A stretch of DNA of 64,000 nucleotides from Mycobacterium sp. WUMAC-067 (GCF_020217485.1 NZ_JAEKMI010000005.1:147913-211912); one strand, 5' to 3'; positions 49,964-59,933 are shown, counted from the stretch's first letter. The notes: generated by a model from the sequence alone, not told the origin. Made by a program: numbers and translations.

Positions 49964-50014
49964 CCAGGTGAATCGGGTTCCAAGGGGCGACAGCAGAACT
50001 GTGGCGGGATCGCG

Positions 50015-51058
50015 GTGACGGGGTTTTCAGGGCCAAACCCAATCGACGCAGGCTCGGGCGCCGTCCTTGCCGCGTCGTTTCCCGAGTCGTCGACGGCACC
50101 CACCAGCCCCTGGGGCGAGGGGCGACCGCATGTGGGAGACCGGGTATTCCGGTGGCTCGCGCAGGCCTCGGGTGTGCTGATCGTCGTCGTGATCGCCGCG
50201 ATCGCCGTGTTCCTGCTCGGGCGCGCGGCCCCGGCGTTGCAGCGCAATCGCGAGAACTTCTTCAGCTACGGCGGTAACTGGGTCACCACCGACACGTCGG
50301 CGATGCATTTCGGGATCGCCAGCCTGCTGCCGGTCACCGTATTCGTGTCACTGTTCGCGTTGACCTTGGCCATGCCGGTCGCGCTGGGCGTCGCCCTTTT
50401 CATCACGCAGTACGCGCCCCGGCGGATCGCGACGCCGCTGGCCTACGCGGTCGATCTGCTGGCCGCGGTTCCCTCGATCATCTACGGCGCGTGGGGTCTG
50501 TACGTGTTGGCGCCGCAGCTGCGGCCCCTCGCCACCTGGCTCAACCGCTCCCTCGGCTGGTGCTTCCTGTTCGCCGACGGCAACGCGTCGGCCGCCGGCG
50601 GCGGCACCATCTTCACCGGCGGCATTGTCCTGGCGGTGATGATTCTGCCGATCGTCACCGCCGTCACCCGCGAAGTGTTCATCCAGACACCGCAGGACCA
50701 GATCGAGGCGGTGCTCGCGCTCGGCGCCACCCGGTGGGAAGTGGTCAAGACCGTCACGCTGCCGTTCGGGCGGTCGGGCTACATCAGCGGCGGGATGCTG
50801 GGGCTGGGCCGCGCGCTGGGCGAGACGGTCGCGCTGCTGATCATCCTGCGGGGCACCCAGTCGGCGTTCGGTTGGTCGCTGTTCGACGGCGGCTCGACCT
50901 TCGCCACCACGATCGCGGGCGCCGCGGCGGAATTCGACGACCGATTCAAGTCGGGCGCGTACATCGCCGCGGGCCTGACGCTCTTCGTGCTCACCTTCCT
51001 GGTCGACGCCCTCGCCCGGGGCGCCGTCGCCGGGGCCGGCCGAAAGGCCGCCCGATGA
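50015..51058 (+). CDS. pstC: Phosphate ABC transporter permease PstC
   Basis: A 347-residue permease with six transmembrane helices, one half of the channel of the Pst phosphate importer. The EAA loop that contacts the ATPase is [20 protein letters not shown]. The GTG at 50015 starts a 45-residue hydrophilic N-terminus before the first helix ([19 protein letters not shown]). Its TGA overlaps the pstA ATG by 4 bp. It is 51 bp after pstS and the same operon is likely. Confidence 0.94.
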   Translation: MTGFSGPNPIDAGSGAVLAASFPESSTAPTSPWGEGRPHVGDRVFRWLAQASGVLIVVVIAAIAVFLLGRAAPALQRNRENFFSYGGNWVTTDTSAMHFGIASLLPVTVFVSLFALTLAMPVALGVALFITQYAPRRIATPLAYAVDLLAAVPSIIYGAWGLYVLAPQLRPLATWLNRSLGWCFLFADGNASAAGGGTIFTGGIVLAVMILPIVTAVTREVFIQTPQDQIEAVLALGATRWEVVKTVTLPFGRSGYISGGMLGLGRALGETVALLIILRGTQSAFGWSLFDGGSTFATTIAGAAAEFDDRFKSGAYIAAGLTLFVLTFLVDALARGAVAGAGRKAAR

Positions 51059-51969
51059 CGTCGATGTTGGACCGCCCGCTCAAGTCGCGGACGTTCTCCC
51101 CGCTTTCGCGGCGCCGTCGTACCGCGAATCGTGTTGCGACCGTGTTGGTTTCATTGGCGTTGCTGGTGGCCGTGGCGCCGCTGGTGATGGTGCTGTGGTC
51201 GGTGACCGTCAAGGGATTCAAGGCGATCACCTCAACCGTGTGGTGGTCGCACTCGCAAGCCGGGATGACGGCCTTCGTGACCGGCGGCGGCGCCTACCAC
51301 GCGCTGGTCGGCACCGTGCTGCAGGGATCGGTGTGCGCGGTCATCTCCATCCCGATCGGTCTCATGGTCGCGATCTATCTGGTCGAATACGGCGGCGGCA
51401 CCGCGCTGGGCCGGTTGGCCTCGTTCATGGTGGACATCCTGAGCGGGGTGCCCTCGATCGTGGCGGCGCTGTTCATCTATGCGTTGTATGTGGCCACGCT
51501 GGGCCTGCCCCGCTCCGAGTTCGCGGTATCGCTGGCGCTGGTGTTGCTGATGCTTCCGGTGATCGTGCGCGCGACCGAGGAAATGCTGCGGATCGTTCCG
51601 GTGGACCTGCGCGAGGCCAGCTATGCGCTGGGCATCACCAAGTGGAAGACCATCGTCCGGGTGGTCATTCCCACCGGGCTGTCCGGCATCGTCACCGGGA
51701 TCTTGCTGGCGATGGCCCGGGTGATGGGGGAGACGGCGCCGCTGTTGATCCTCGTCGGTTATGCCCAGTCGATGAACTTCAATATCTTCAGCGACTTCAT
51801 GGGGACGCTGCCAGGCATGATGTACAACCAGACGTCGGCCGGCGCGGGCCTCAACCCCATCCCCACGGATCGGTTGTGGGGGGCCGCGTTAACCCTCATC
51901 CTGGTGATCGCCGCGATCAATATCGTGGCTCGAGTGATAGCGAAATTCCTTGGCGCCAGAAAGTCATAG
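51055..51969 (+). CDS. pstA: Phosphate ABC transporter permease PstA
   Basis: A 304-residue second permease of the Pst importer, with about six helices. Its EAA loop is [21 protein letters not shown], and [17 protein letters not shown] is the conserved transmembrane segment before it. The ATG at 51055 is coupled to the pstC stop; the long frame that runs upstream is a shadow of pstC. It ends 12 bp before phoT, which has a GGAGCAG site. Confidence 0.94.
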   Translation: MTSMLDRPLKSRTFSPLSRRRRTANRVATVLVSLALLVAVAPLVMVLWSVTVKGFKAITSTVWWSHSQAGMTAFVTGGGAYHALVGTVLQGSVCAVISIPIGLMVAIYLVEYGGGTALGRLASFMVDILSGVPSIVAALFIYALYVATLGLPRSEFAVSLALVLLMLPVIVRATEEMLRIVPVDLREASYALGITKWKTIVRVVIPTGLSGIVTGILLAMARVMGETAPLLILVGYAQSMNFNIFSDFMGTLPGMMYNQTSAGAGLNPIPTDRLWGAALTLILVIAAINIVARVIAKFLGARKS

Positions 51970-51981
51970 GCAGGAGCAGTA

Positions 51982-52758
51982 GTGGCCAAACGGTTGGACC
52001 TCAAGGGCGTCAACATCTATTACGGGTCGTTTCACGCCGTCGCGGAGGTGACGCTGACGGTTTTGCCGCGCAGCGTCACCGCGTTCATCGGTCCGTCGGG
52101 TTGCGGCAAGACGACGGTGTTGCGCACCCTCAACCGCATGCATGAGGTGGTGCCCGGCGGTCGCGTCGAGGGCAGCGTGCTCCTCGACGACGAGGACATC
52201 TACGGCGCCGGTGTCGACCCGGTCGGCGTGCGCCGAGCCATCGGGATGGTGTTCCAGCGTCCGAACCCGTTCCCCGCCATGTCAATTCGCGACAACGTGG
52301 TAGCCGGCCTGAAGCTGCAGGGGGTGCGCAATCGCAAGGTGCTCGATGAGACGGCTGAATACTCGCTGCGCGGGGCGAACCTGTGGGACGAGGTCAAGGA
52401 TCGGTTGGACCGGCCGGGCGGTGGTTTGTCCGGCGGGCAGCAGCAGCGGCTCTGCATCGCCAGGGCCATCGCCGTGCAGCCCGATGTGCTCCTGATGGAC
52501 GAGCCCTGCTCGGCGCTGGACCCGATCTCGACGATGGCCATCGAAGAGCTGATCAGCGAGCTGAAGCAGGCCTACACCATCGTCATCGTCACCCACAACA
52601 TGCAGCAGGCGGCCCGGGTCAGCGACTACACCGCGTTTTTCAACCTGGAAGCCGTCGGAAAGCCGGGGCGGCTGATCGAGGTCGACGACACCGAGAAGAT
52701 CTTTTCGAACCCGAATCAGAAGGCGACCGAGGACTACATCTCCGGCCGCTTCGGCTAG
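51982..52758 (+). CDS. phoT: Phosphate ABC transporter ATPase PhoT/PstB
   Basis: The 258-residue ATPase of the phosphate importer. Walker A is GPSGCGKTT (residues 37-45), the signature is LSGGQQQRL, Walker B is [13 protein letters not shown], and the switch histidine is in [29 protein letters not shown] is the PstB-type Q-loop. The GTG start at 51982 follows GGAGCAG. It is orthologous to Rv0820, which in M. tuberculosis stands without its permeases at this locus. A short repeat begins at its stop codon. Confidence 0.95.
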   Translation: MAKRLDLKGVNIYYGSFHAVAEVTLTVLPRSVTAFIGPSGCGKTTVLRTLNRMHEVVPGGRVEGSVLLDDEDIYGAGVDPVGVRRAIGMVFQRPNPFPAMSIRDNVVAGLKLQGVRNRKVLDETAEYSLRGANLWDEVKDRLDRPGGGLSGGQQQRLCIARAIAVQPDVLLMDEPCSALDPISTMAIEELISELKQAYTIVIVTHNMQQAARVSDYTAFFNLEAVGKPGRLIEVDDTEKIFSNPNQKATEDYISGRFG

Positions 52759-52837
52759 CCCGACGACGAAGCAGCTCGCGGAGCGAGGTGTGAGGAGTTG
52801 GGCGATCGAACCAGCCCGACGACGAAGCAGCTCGCGG
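52757..52837. repeat. Direct repeat between phoT and phoY2
   Basis: A 25-bp sequence (AGCCCGACGACGAAGC...GCGG) at 52757-52781 returns exactly at 52813-52837, 56 bp later. The first copy begins in the phoT stop codon and the second ends at the phoY2 stop. A diverged relative lies at 59932-59981. Confidence 0.75.
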
Positions 52838-53506
52838 TTACTGCGAGGGCGGTTTCGCTTCTTCCTCGGGCAGTCTGCCGGTGGCCTGGAAAATGACGCG
52901 CCTGGCCACCTCGACAGCGTGGTCGGCGAAACGCTCGTAGAAGCGGCCCAGCAACGTCACGTCGACGGCCGCCGCCACGCCGTGCTTCCATTCCCGGTCC
53001 ATGAGCACCGAGAACAGGTGCCGGTGCAGGTCGTCCATCGCGTCGTCTTCTTCGCGGATCCGGGCCGCCTTTTCCGGGTCGCGCGACAACACCACCTCTT
53101 GGGCGCTGTTCCCCAATTCGACTGCGATGCTGCCCATTTCGGCGAAGTAGCCGTTGACCTCTTCGGGCAGCGCGTGCTGGGGATGCCGCCGCCGGGCGAT
53201 CTTGGCGACGTGCAGCGCCAGCGCACCCATGCGGTCGATGTCCGCGACCATCTGAATGGCGCTCACGATGGACCTCAGATCGCCGGCGACCGGCGCCTGC
53301 AACGCCAGCAGCACAAAGGCGCTTTCCTCGGCGCGCGCACTCATCGCGGCGATCGCTTCGTGGTCGGAGATCACTTGTTCGGCCAGCACCAAGTCGGCCT
53401 GCAGCAGGGCTTGGGTGGCCCGCTCCATGGCGATTCCCGCCAAGCCGCACATCTCGCCGAGCCGCTCGGTTAACTCCGAGAGCTGCTCGTGGTAGGCGGT
53501 TCGCAT
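52838..53506 (-). CDS. phoY2: Phosphate-specific regulator PhoU (PhoY2)
   Basis: A 222-residue PhoU protein with two three-helix bundles. Each bundle carries an E/DxxxD metal motif, here in [17 protein letters not shown] and [16 protein letters not shown]. It links Pst transport status to the SenX3-RegX3 two-component system and holds down the phosphate-starvation response; in M. tuberculosis phoY2 mutants lose persister tolerance. It is convergent with phoT. The stop codon borders the second repeat copy. It corresponds to Rv0821c. Confidence 0.94.
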   Translation of the reverse strand: MRTAYHEQLSELTERLGEMCGLAGIAMERATQALLQADLVLAEQVISDHEAIAAMSARAEESAFVLLALQAPVAGDLRSIVSAIQMVADIDRMGALALHVAKIARRRHPQHALPEEVNGYFAEMGSIAVELGNSAQEVVLSRDPEKAARIREEDDAMDDLHRHLFSVLMDREWKHGVAAAVDVTLLGRFYERFADHAVEVARRVIFQATGRLPEEEAKPPSQ

Positions 53507-53564
53507 GTCGTCAAGGATACGTTCCCCGCGTCCGAGACAGGCCGCGGAGCGCCGTCAAAAACGC

Positions 53565-55664
53565 TTATTCGCAGGTGGTGTCGGCCGCGTTGGTGACGGT
53601 CAGGTCCTCGGGGAGCTTGGCCGGCGCGTTGCTCGAGCCGCGTTCGATCTGCAAACTCATCGGCGAGCCGCTCGGTGAGGGAGCGGTGACCGACTTGAAG
53701 TCCGGGCCCAGTACCACCTGCACGACCTGCCCGTAGCCGGAAACCCGCTGAACCTTGGCATTGGCGAACGAGGACGCCACGGTGGCCGCGGCCTCTTCGT
53801 TGCCGGGCGAGAACAGAACCGTCGTCGCGGTCACCGAACTCGGATAATCGTCGGGCGTCATCACGTTGAAGCCGTCCCGCTTGAGCTGGGTGGTTGCGGT
53901 TGCCGCCAGACCGGTCTGCGTGGTGGCGTTGGAAACTCGTACCGTCACACCGCTTGGCGAGGTCGTGGTGACCTGCTCGTGTTGAGCCTCCGGCGTCGGG
54001 GACGGCTTCCTGGTGGTCGGGGCTTTCGACGCTCCCGTCGTCGTGCCCGAACCAGGTGAGGCGCTCAAATTCTTTGCGTTCTGGTCGTTTTCCTCTGGCA
54101 GCGGATCGTCGTTGATGATGGCGTCGAACAGCGCCCGCATATCGGACATGCGCGGCGGCTCGTCGCCGTTCTGGTCGGTGACGCCGGTCGGCACCGTCAC
54201 GAACGTGACGTGGCCGGCCGCCATCCCCTGCAGCGACTGACCGAGCTGCACCAGGTCCTTGGACTTCACGTTGTCGACGACGGTGTCGCTGATGAACATG
54301 TTGACGACGTTGTTGAGCTTGTTGAGGTCGAGCAATGTGTCCGCCGAGATCAACGACCTCAGCAGCGACGACAGGAACAACTGTTGGCGTTTGATGCGGC
54401 CGTAGTCCCCGTTGATCTCCGTGGTGACCTGGCGGGCCCGCACGTAATTCAACGCGGTGGAGCCGTCGAGAACCTGGCGGCCGCCGTGTTCGAGCACGGT
54501 GCCCAGCTCGTAGTCGTGCAGCGGGGTGCTCGAGCACACCTCGACGCCGCCGAGGGCGTCGACCATCTTCGCGAACCCGGAGAAGTCGACGGCGATGAAG
54601 CGGTTGATGCTCAATCCGGACAGCTTCTGGATTTCCTTCACCAGACACTTCGGACCGCCGAACGCGAACGCCGAGTTCAGTTTGGTCTCGGTGTAGACCA
54701 TCTTCGGTCCCCACGTCTGCGTCTTCTCGTCGTAGAGCGGGCCGTACTTGCCGGTGGTGGGGTTCCAGGCCTCGCATTGCATCGGGGTGATCGCCAGGTC
54801 GCGCGGGAAGGACACCGCCACCACGCGTTTGCGGTTGGCCGGGATGTTGACCAGCATCACGGTGTCCGAGCGGGCGCCGTCGGCGTCGTCGGTGTCGCCG
54901 GCGCCCATGTTGGCGTTGTCGCCGGCGCGCGAGTCAAGGCCGACGATCAAGAAGTCTTCGTCGCCGTACTGCCCGTTCGCGTCGCGGATGTCGTCGGAGT
55001 GCGGGTCGAGCGCGTTGATGGTGTTGAGCCTGGCGTTCTTCGACGTGCTCCACTGCCATGCCCCGCCGGTCATCACCAGGGCCAGCACGGCGGCCAGCGC
55101 CGCTATCGAGCGTCCGGCCAGCAGCATCGGGCGGCGGCGTTTGGGCTCCTCGGCGGCGGTGTCGACCGCGTCGGAAGGCGGCTCGCCGGGGTCGTCGTCG
55201 CTCGGGTAGTCGGCGTCCATGAGCTCGCGAAGCTCGGAGACCGCGTCGAAGGAATAGGCGAGGTCGTCGATGACCTGTGTCTTCTGCATCTCGAGCGGCG
55301 GTTCGGGCTCGAAGACTTCGGATTCGGGCTCGAAAAATTCGGGCTCGGGCTCGGGGGCGGCGCGTCGGTGAACGGGCCGGTCGGGGGCGCCGATCTTGGC
55401 GATCAGATCGGCGACGCTGACCCCGCCCGCGGCGTGGCTTCCCGTGTGCTCGGTGTCGTCTTCCTGCGGCGCGGCAGGCGCGGCAGGCGCGACGGCGGCC
55501 TCTGGCTGCCATCGGTGGAGGTTGTCGTCGGGCGGTGGTTCGAAGAATCGTTCCCAGGGGGCGGCGCCCAAGCTCGGCGACGGGCCGGCTGGGATCGGTT
55601 GGGCGTGAGCCTCGCCCGGTGCGTGCCGACCGTTACGAGTGGCGTCGCGCTCGCCGTCACTCAT
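53565..55664 (-). CDS. LytR-CpsA-Psr (LCP) family cell-wall ligase with LytR_C domain
   Basis: A 699-residue LCP protein. About 190 residues of acidic, proline-rich cytoplasmic sequence (with EPEPEFFEPESEVFEPEPP) come before one membrane helix (SIAALAAVLALVMTGGAWQW). An LCP domain follows, including NFLIVGLDSRAG-like DFLIVGLDSRAGD, SDTVMLVNI, VVAVSFPRDL and NYVRARQVTTEINGDYGR-type motifs. The C-terminal LytR_C domain begins at GVTVRVSNATTQTG. LCP enzymes attach polymers to peptidoglycan; in mycobacteria the best case is arabinogalactan (Lcp1, Rv3267). This matches Rv0822c, whose own role is less clear. Confidence 0.92.
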   Translation of the reverse strand: MSDGERDATRNGRHAPGEAHAQPIPAGPSPSLGAAPWERFFEPPPDDNLHRWQPEAAVAPAAPAAPQEDDTEHTGSHAAGGVSVADLIAKIGAPDRPVHRRAAPEPEPEFFEPESEVFEPEPPLEMQKTQVIDDLAYSFDAVSELRELMDADYPSDDDPGEPPSDAVDTAAEEPKRRRPMLLAGRSIAALAAVLALVMTGGAWQWSTSKNARLNTINALDPHSDDIRDANGQYGDEDFLIVGLDSRAGDNANMGAGDTDDADGARSDTVMLVNIPANRKRVVAVSFPRDLAITPMQCEAWNPTTGKYGPLYDEKTQTWGPKMVYTETKLNSAFAFGGPKCLVKEIQKLSGLSINRFIAVDFSGFAKMVDALGGVEVCSSTPLHDYELGTVLEHGGRQVLDGSTALNYVRARQVTTEINGDYGRIKRQQLFLSSLLRSLISADTLLDLNKLNNVVNMFISDTVVDNVKSKDLVQLGQSLQGMAAGHVTFVTVPTGVTDQNGDEPPRMSDMRALFDAIINDDPLPEENDQNAKNLSASPGSGTTTGASKAPTTRKPSPTPEAQHEQVTTTSPSGVTVRVSNATTQTGLAATATTQLKRDGFNVMTPDDYPSSVTATTVLFSPGNEEAAATVASSFANAKVQRVSGYGQVVQVVLGPDFKSVTAPSPSGSPMSLQIERGSSNAPAKLPEDLTVTNAADTTCE

Positions 55665-55875
55665 GTCCTACCGGCCTCCGAAGCTCTGATGCAGACGTCA
55701 TCGTGTCCGTGCGTCGTGGCAGCGCAGCGCCGCTTTTGGGGCGCAGCGGGGCGTGCCAACCGTTTTTTCGTCGCGCCCGTGCGGCGGCAGGAAACTCATC
55801 CGCCATCCAAGCGCACGCAACAAAGCCCACATCGTACTGAGTTATCGGCCCGGAAGCGATCTCGAGCCGGTGGAC

Positions 55876-57009
55876 TCAGCCGCCCGAATGCATGACGTCG
55901 GCACCGGCCGGCACGGTGCAGTCGTCGGGGTCGTCCAGCCAGCCTTCCGGGAGCACGACCCTCGCCGGTGAACCCTGCCGGCCCCGGGGGCCGCTCGCCT
56001 CGTCCGGGAAGGGCACGCTGCCGTCCAACCGGTCGAGCAGGCTGTCCAGCTCGTCGAGCGTCTTGACCATCGCCAGCGCCCGGCGCAGCTCGGAGCCGGC
56101 CGGAAACCCGTGCAGGTACCAGGCGATGTGCTTGCGGATGTCGCGCATGCCCTTGTCCTCGCCGAAGTGCGCGGCCAGCAGCTGCCCGTGCCGGCGGACG
56201 ATGTCGGCGACCTCGCCCAGCGTGGGCGGGGTGGGCGGTGGGCTGCCGGTGAACGCGGCCGACAGCTCGGCGAAAAGCCACGGTCGGCCCAGGCAGCCGC
56301 GGCCGATGACCACGCCGTCGCATCCGGTGGCGGCCATCATCGTCAGCGCGTCGCTGGCATCGTAGATGTCACCGTTGCCGAGCACCGGGATCGTGCGCAC
56401 ATGCTGCTTGAGGCGGGCGATCTCGTCCCAATCGGCGGTGCCGGAGTAGCGTTGCGCCGCCGTACGGGCGTGCAGCGCGACCGCGGCGGCGCCCTCGGCT
56501 TCGGCGATGCGTCCGGCATCGAGGTGCGTGTGGTGCTCGTCGTCGATGCCGATGCGGAACTTCACGGTCACCGGTATCGGGGTGCCCTCGGTGGCGCGCA
56601 CGGCCGCGGCGACGATCTGGCCGAACAGCCGCCGCTTGTAGGGCAGCGCCGAGCCGCCCCCGCGCTTGGTGACCTTGGGCACCGGGCAGCCGAAATTCAT
56701 GTCGATGTGATCGGCCAGGCCTTCGTCGGCGATCATCTTGGCGGCCGCGTAGGTGGTCGCGGGGTCGACGGTGTAGAGCTGCAGCGAGCGGGGCGACTCG
56801 TCGGGGGCGAACGTGGTCATGTGCATGGTGACCGGGTGTCGCTCGACGAGCGCGCGGGCGGTCACCATCTCGCAGACATAGAGTCCGCTGACGGTGCCGA
56901 CCTTGGACTGCTCCAGCTCACGGCACAGCGTCCGGAATGCGACGTTGGTAACGCCCGCCATCGGTGCCAGTACCACCGGGCTGGCGAGCGCGATGGAACC
57001 GATGCGCAC
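55876..57009 (-). CDS. dusB: tRNA-dihydrouridine synthase
   Basis: A 377-residue FMN enzyme that reduces uridines in tRNA D-loops to dihydrouridine. The active-site cysteine is C108 in MNFGCPVPKV, followed by a GGGSALPYK-type loop. APMAGVTNVAFR near the N-terminus and NGDIYDASDA near residue 215 bind FMN. The start is a GTG at 57009. It lies 7 bp after desA1 on the same strand, as Rv0823c follows Rv0824c, so co-transcription is likely. Confidence 0.94.
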   Translation of the reverse strand: MRIGSIALASPVVLAPMAGVTNVAFRTLCRELEQSKVGTVSGLYVCEMVTARALVERHPVTMHMTTFAPDESPRSLQLYTVDPATTYAAAKMIADEGLADHIDMNFGCPVPKVTKRGGGSALPYKRRLFGQIVAAAVRATEGTPIPVTVKFRIGIDDEHHTHLDAGRIAEAEGAAAVALHARTAAQRYSGTADWDEIARLKQHVRTIPVLGNGDIYDASDALTMMAATGCDGVVIGRGCLGRPWLFAELSAAFTGSPPPTPPTLGEVADIVRRHGQLLAAHFGEDKGMRDIRKHIAWYLHGFPAGSELRRALAMVKTLDELDSLLDRLDGSVPFPDEASGPRGRQGSPARVVLPEGWLDDPDDCTVPAGADVMHSGG

Positions 57010-57016
57010 CGCTTGG

Positions 57017-58039
57017 TTACCGCCGGCTCATGGTCAGCGTGCCCGCGGTCTGATGCAGCTCGGCTGCCGTGGTCCTCTTGCCGGTGCGGGCTTCACGGTC
57101 GAGCTGGCGCTGCTTGGAGACCTCGAACTTGTCGCAGGTTTGCTCGAGCTCCTTGATCAGCACACCCAGATCGTCGCGCAAGGCGGCGGCCTCACCGGTG
57201 AAGTCCTCGCGCTCGAAGATGCGCCATTTCCTCAACACCGGCATGACGACCTCGTCGAGGTGGATGCGTGGGTCGTACACGCCGCCGACGGCGATCATCA
57301 CGGCCTTGCGCCGGAACTCGGGCACCTGGTAGCCGGGCATCTGGAAGTTGCGCAGCACCTTGTGCAGCGACTTCATCGCCTGATTGGGCGCGATCTCGAA
57401 CCCGGCCTCGGTGACGTCGCGGTAGAAGATCATGTGCAGGTTCTCGTCGGCAGAGATCTTGGCCAGCAACTGGTCGGCGATCGTGTCGTTGCACGCCTTA
57501 CCGGTGTTGCGGTGCGAGATCCGGGTCGCCAACTCCTGGAAGGTCACGTAGGTGACCGAATCGAACAGGCTCTCGGCGAACAGGTCTTCCCGAACCTGGT
57601 GGTTCTGGCCGGGACTGAAGCCGCGGTTGACCACCTCGATGCGCAGCTTCTCCAGCTCGATCGGGTCGACCGCGCGCGTGACCACCAGGTAGTCGCGCAG
57701 CGCGATGCCGTGCCGGTTCTCCTCTGCGGTCCACCGGTTGACCCACTGGCCCCAGGGGCCGTCCATGCTGAAGTTCATCGCGATCTCGCGGTGGTAGGAC
57801 GGCAGGTTGTCTTCGGTCATCAGGTTCTGGACCATCGCCACCTGGGCGACGTCAGTGAGCTTGGATTGCCCCGGCTCCCAGTCCTGCCCACCGAGCGCGT
57901 AGTAGTTCTTGCCGTCCGACCACGGGATGTAGTCGTGCGGGTTCCAGTTCTTGTGCATGCTCTCGTGCCGGTTCAGGTACTTCTCGACGGCCGGCTGGAG
58001 TTCGTGCAACAGCTGTAGGTTTGTCAGCTCGGCTGACAT
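57017..58039 (-). CDS. desA1: Acyl-ACP desaturase DesA1
   Basis: A 340-residue soluble di-iron acyl-ACP desaturase-like protein, essential in mycobacteria and needed to introduce the double bonds of mycolic acid precursors. The two iron motifs are EENRHG and DENLH, both of ExxH type. The ATG at 58039 has a TGGAGG site; the longer upstream frame is not supported. A pair of direct repeats in its promoter is likely a regulator site. The family repressor MadR controls desA1/desA2 in mycobacteria. It is followed by dusB. Confidence 0.95.
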   Translation of the reverse strand: MSAELTNLQLLHELQPAVEKYLNRHESMHKNWNPHDYIPWSDGKNYYALGGQDWEPGQSKLTDVAQVAMVQNLMTEDNLPSYHREIAMNFSMDGPWGQWVNRWTAEENRHGIALRDYLVVTRAVDPIELEKLRIEVVNRGFSPGQNHQVREDLFAESLFDSVTYVTFQELATRISHRNTGKACNDTIADQLLAKISADENLHMIFYRDVTEAGFEIAPNQAMKSLHKVLRNFQMPGYQVPEFRRKAVMIAVGGVYDPRIHLDEVVMPVLRKWRIFEREDFTGEAAALRDDLGVLIKELEQTCDKFEVSKQRQLDREARTGKRTTAAELHQTAGTLTMSRR

Positions 58040-58050
58040 AGGGCCTCCAG

Positions 58051-58102
58051 TTATCTGTGTCGATGGGTAGCAGTCAATATATCTGTGTACTTCGGTAGCA
58101 GC
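58051..58102 (-). promoter_or_regulatory. Direct-repeat operator upstream of desA1
   Basis: Two 24-bp units (58051-58074 and 58079-58102, period 28) share TATCTGTGT and GGTAGCAG at fixed spacing, read on the plus strand. They lie 12-63 bp upstream of the desA1 start, where a promoter and repressor site are expected. Confidence 0.6.
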
Positions 58103-58193
58103 AAGTTCCTCATCAGGCGTGGCTGATAACGGTTTGACATCGCGATCAGCCCCCAGTTTTACGGCTTGCCGATGCGGCCCAATCGAAAACCCG

Positions 58194-58808
58194 TTACTGC
58201 GAATTGCCGAGCTCTCCGGCGGGGACGTACGGGGCCGCCGTGATGTAGAGCATGTTGATGCAGTAGTCGATGAACTGTTTGCGGGTCGCCCCGAGCTGGC
58301 CATGCAGGTAGGCGGTGAACAGGCTCGACAGGCCGCCGACCAGGCTGGTGGCGATCATCTTCTGCAGCACGGCATCGCCGATCCGGGACAGCTTGCGCTG
58401 CAGCAAGTCGATGAAGTTGGGCATCCACTCCGCGCCCGACCGGGTCAGCACCGGCTCCACCGCGGGCGCCAGCAACAGCACCCGCCCGCGGACGGGGTCG
58501 TCCACCATCAGTTCGACGAAGCGTTCGACGGCCTCCCGCGGGGTCGTCGCCGACGTCAGGGTGTTCATCGCGCGCGTGCAGACGTCGTCGTAGACCGCGC
58601 GGACGAATTCGTCACGGTCGGCGAAGCTTTCGTAGAAGTAGCGCTCGGTCAGCGCCGCCTTGCGGCACACCGCGCGCACGGTCAGCGCCGGTCCCCCGGA
58701 ACCGCCGAGCAGCTGCACGCCGGCGCTGATCAGGTTGTCACGACGAAGCGCGAGGCGACTCTCCAAGGGGACGCCGGTCCAGCGCCCCCGTCGTTGACCC
58801 GTCTGCAC
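58194..58808 (-). CDS. TetR family transcriptional regulator (Rv0825c-like)
   Basis: A 204-residue TetR-type protein. The helix-turn-helix (TVRAVCRKAALTERYFYESF) falls at about residues 43-62, and a helical effector domain with SLVGGLSSLFTAYLHG follows. The start is a GTG at 58808. It is divergent from a DUF2236 gene, and an 18-bp palindrome sits between the two starts, so it probably represses that gene. The ligand is unknown. Confidence 0.85.
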   Translation of the reverse strand: MQTGQRRGRWTGVPLESRLALRRDNLISAGVQLLGGSGGPALTVRAVCRKAALTERYFYESFADRDEFVRAVYDDVCTRAMNTLTSATTPREAVERFVELMVDDPVRGRVLLLAPAVEPVLTRSGAEWMPNFIDLLQRKLSRIGDAVLQKMIATSLVGGLSSLFTAYLHGQLGATRKQFIDYCINMLYITAAPYVPAGELGNSQ

Positions 58809-58827
58809 ATCGCTCCTAAGCTGAAAA

Positions 58828-58845
58828 TGACAACGGCCGTAGTCA
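58828..58845. promoter_or_regulatory. Palindromic operator between TetR and DUF2236 genes
   Basis: TGACAACGGCCGTAGTCA is an 18-bp palindrome with one mismatched pair, 20 bp from the TetR start. A TAGATA -10-like box follows at 58852-58857, so a bound repressor would block the promoter of the DUF2236 gene. Confidence 0.6.
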
Positions 58846-58874
58846 AAAATTTAGATACCTACAGGAATCCAATA

Positions 58875-59933
58875 GTGACTCAAGATACGTCCGCATCGCA
58901 CCCCCTGACCAGCGACGCGACCGGCGCCCCTGAGCAGTCGAGTTCGGCCGGACCGACCGACGGGTCCAGCGGCGTCGCGGCGGGCTGCCCGGTATCGCCC
59001 CTGGGCTACGAGGCGCCGCCGGCACCGCTGGGGCCCGATTCCCTGACCTGGCGGTATTTCGGGGACTGGCGGGGCATGCTGCAGGGCCCGTGGGCCGGAT
59101 CGATGCAGAACATGCACCCCCAACTGGGCGCGGCGGTCCTCGACCACTCCACCTTCTTCCGCGAGCGGTGGCCGCGTCTGCTGCGTTCGTTGTATCCCAT
59201 CGGGGGAGTGGTCTTCGACGGTGACCGCGCACCGGTCACCGGCGCCGAGGTGCGCGATTACCACACCGACATCAAGGGGGTCGACGACCAGGGCCGCCGC
59301 TACCACGCGTTGAACCCCGACGTCTTCTACTGGGCGCACTCCACCTTCTTCATGGGCACCATTCACGTGGCCGAACGGTTCTGTGGCGGGATCACCGAGG
59401 CGCAGAAGCGTCAACTGTTCGACGAACATGTCGAGTGGTACCGCATGTACGGCATGAGCATGCGGCCCGTGCCGAAGTCGTGGGAGGAGTTCCAGGCCTA
59501 CTGGGACCACATGTGCCGCAACGTGCTGGAGAGCAACGAGGCCGCACGTGCCGTGCTCGATCTGAGCGTATTGCCCAAACCGCCTTTCGCGCAATGGATT
59601 CCGGATCCCTTGTGGGCCATGCAGCGCAAATTGATGGCCCCGTTTTTCGTCTGGCTGACGGTCGGCCTGTACGACCCTCCGGTGCGGGAGCTGATGGGCT
59701 ACCAATGGTCGCGCCGCGACGAGTGGCTGCACCGGCGTTTTGGCGACCTGGTTCGTTTCGTATTTGCCCTGGTGCCAAGCAGATTCCGTAAGCACCCGCG
59801 GGCCCGTGCCGGTTTGGACCGCGCCAGCGGGCGAATCCCGCTCGATACCCCGCTGGTGCAAACTCCGGCGCGCAACCTGCCGCCCGTCGAGGAGCGCGGG
59901 GATCCCAAGCACTACTGCCCGATGGTGTCTTAG
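58875..59933 (+). CDS. DUF2236/MpaB-like oxygenase (Rv0826-like)
   Basis: A 352-residue protein of the DUF2236 family (latex-clearing-protein/MpaB-like), of which some members are heme oxygenases acting on isoprenoids. Conserved pieces are DGDRAPVTGAEVRDYH, HALNPDVFYWAHSTFFMG and WYRMYGMSMRPVPKSWEEF, with histidines that could hold heme or metal. I start at the GTG 58875 after an AGGAA site, not the in-frame ATG 58827: that ATG lies on the TetR palindrome and before the -10-like box. The resulting length is close to Rv0826. The substrate is unknown. Confidence 0.78.
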   Translation: MTQDTSASHPLTSDATGAPEQSSSAGPTDGSSGVAAGCPVSPLGYEAPPAPLGPDSLTWRYFGDWRGMLQGPWAGSMQNMHPQLGAAVLDHSTFFRERWPRLLRSLYPIGGVVFDGDRAPVTGAEVRDYHTDIKGVDDQGRRYHALNPDVFYWAHSTFFMGTIHVAERFCGGITEAQKRQLFDEHVEWYRMYGMSMRPVPKSWEEFQAYWDHMCRNVLESNEAARAVLDLSVLPKPPFAQWIPDPLWAMQRKLMAPFFVWLTVGLYDPPVRELMGYQWSRRDEWLHRRFGDLVRFVFALVPSRFRKHPRARAGLDRASGRIPLDTPLVQTPARNLPPVEERGDPKHYCPMVS

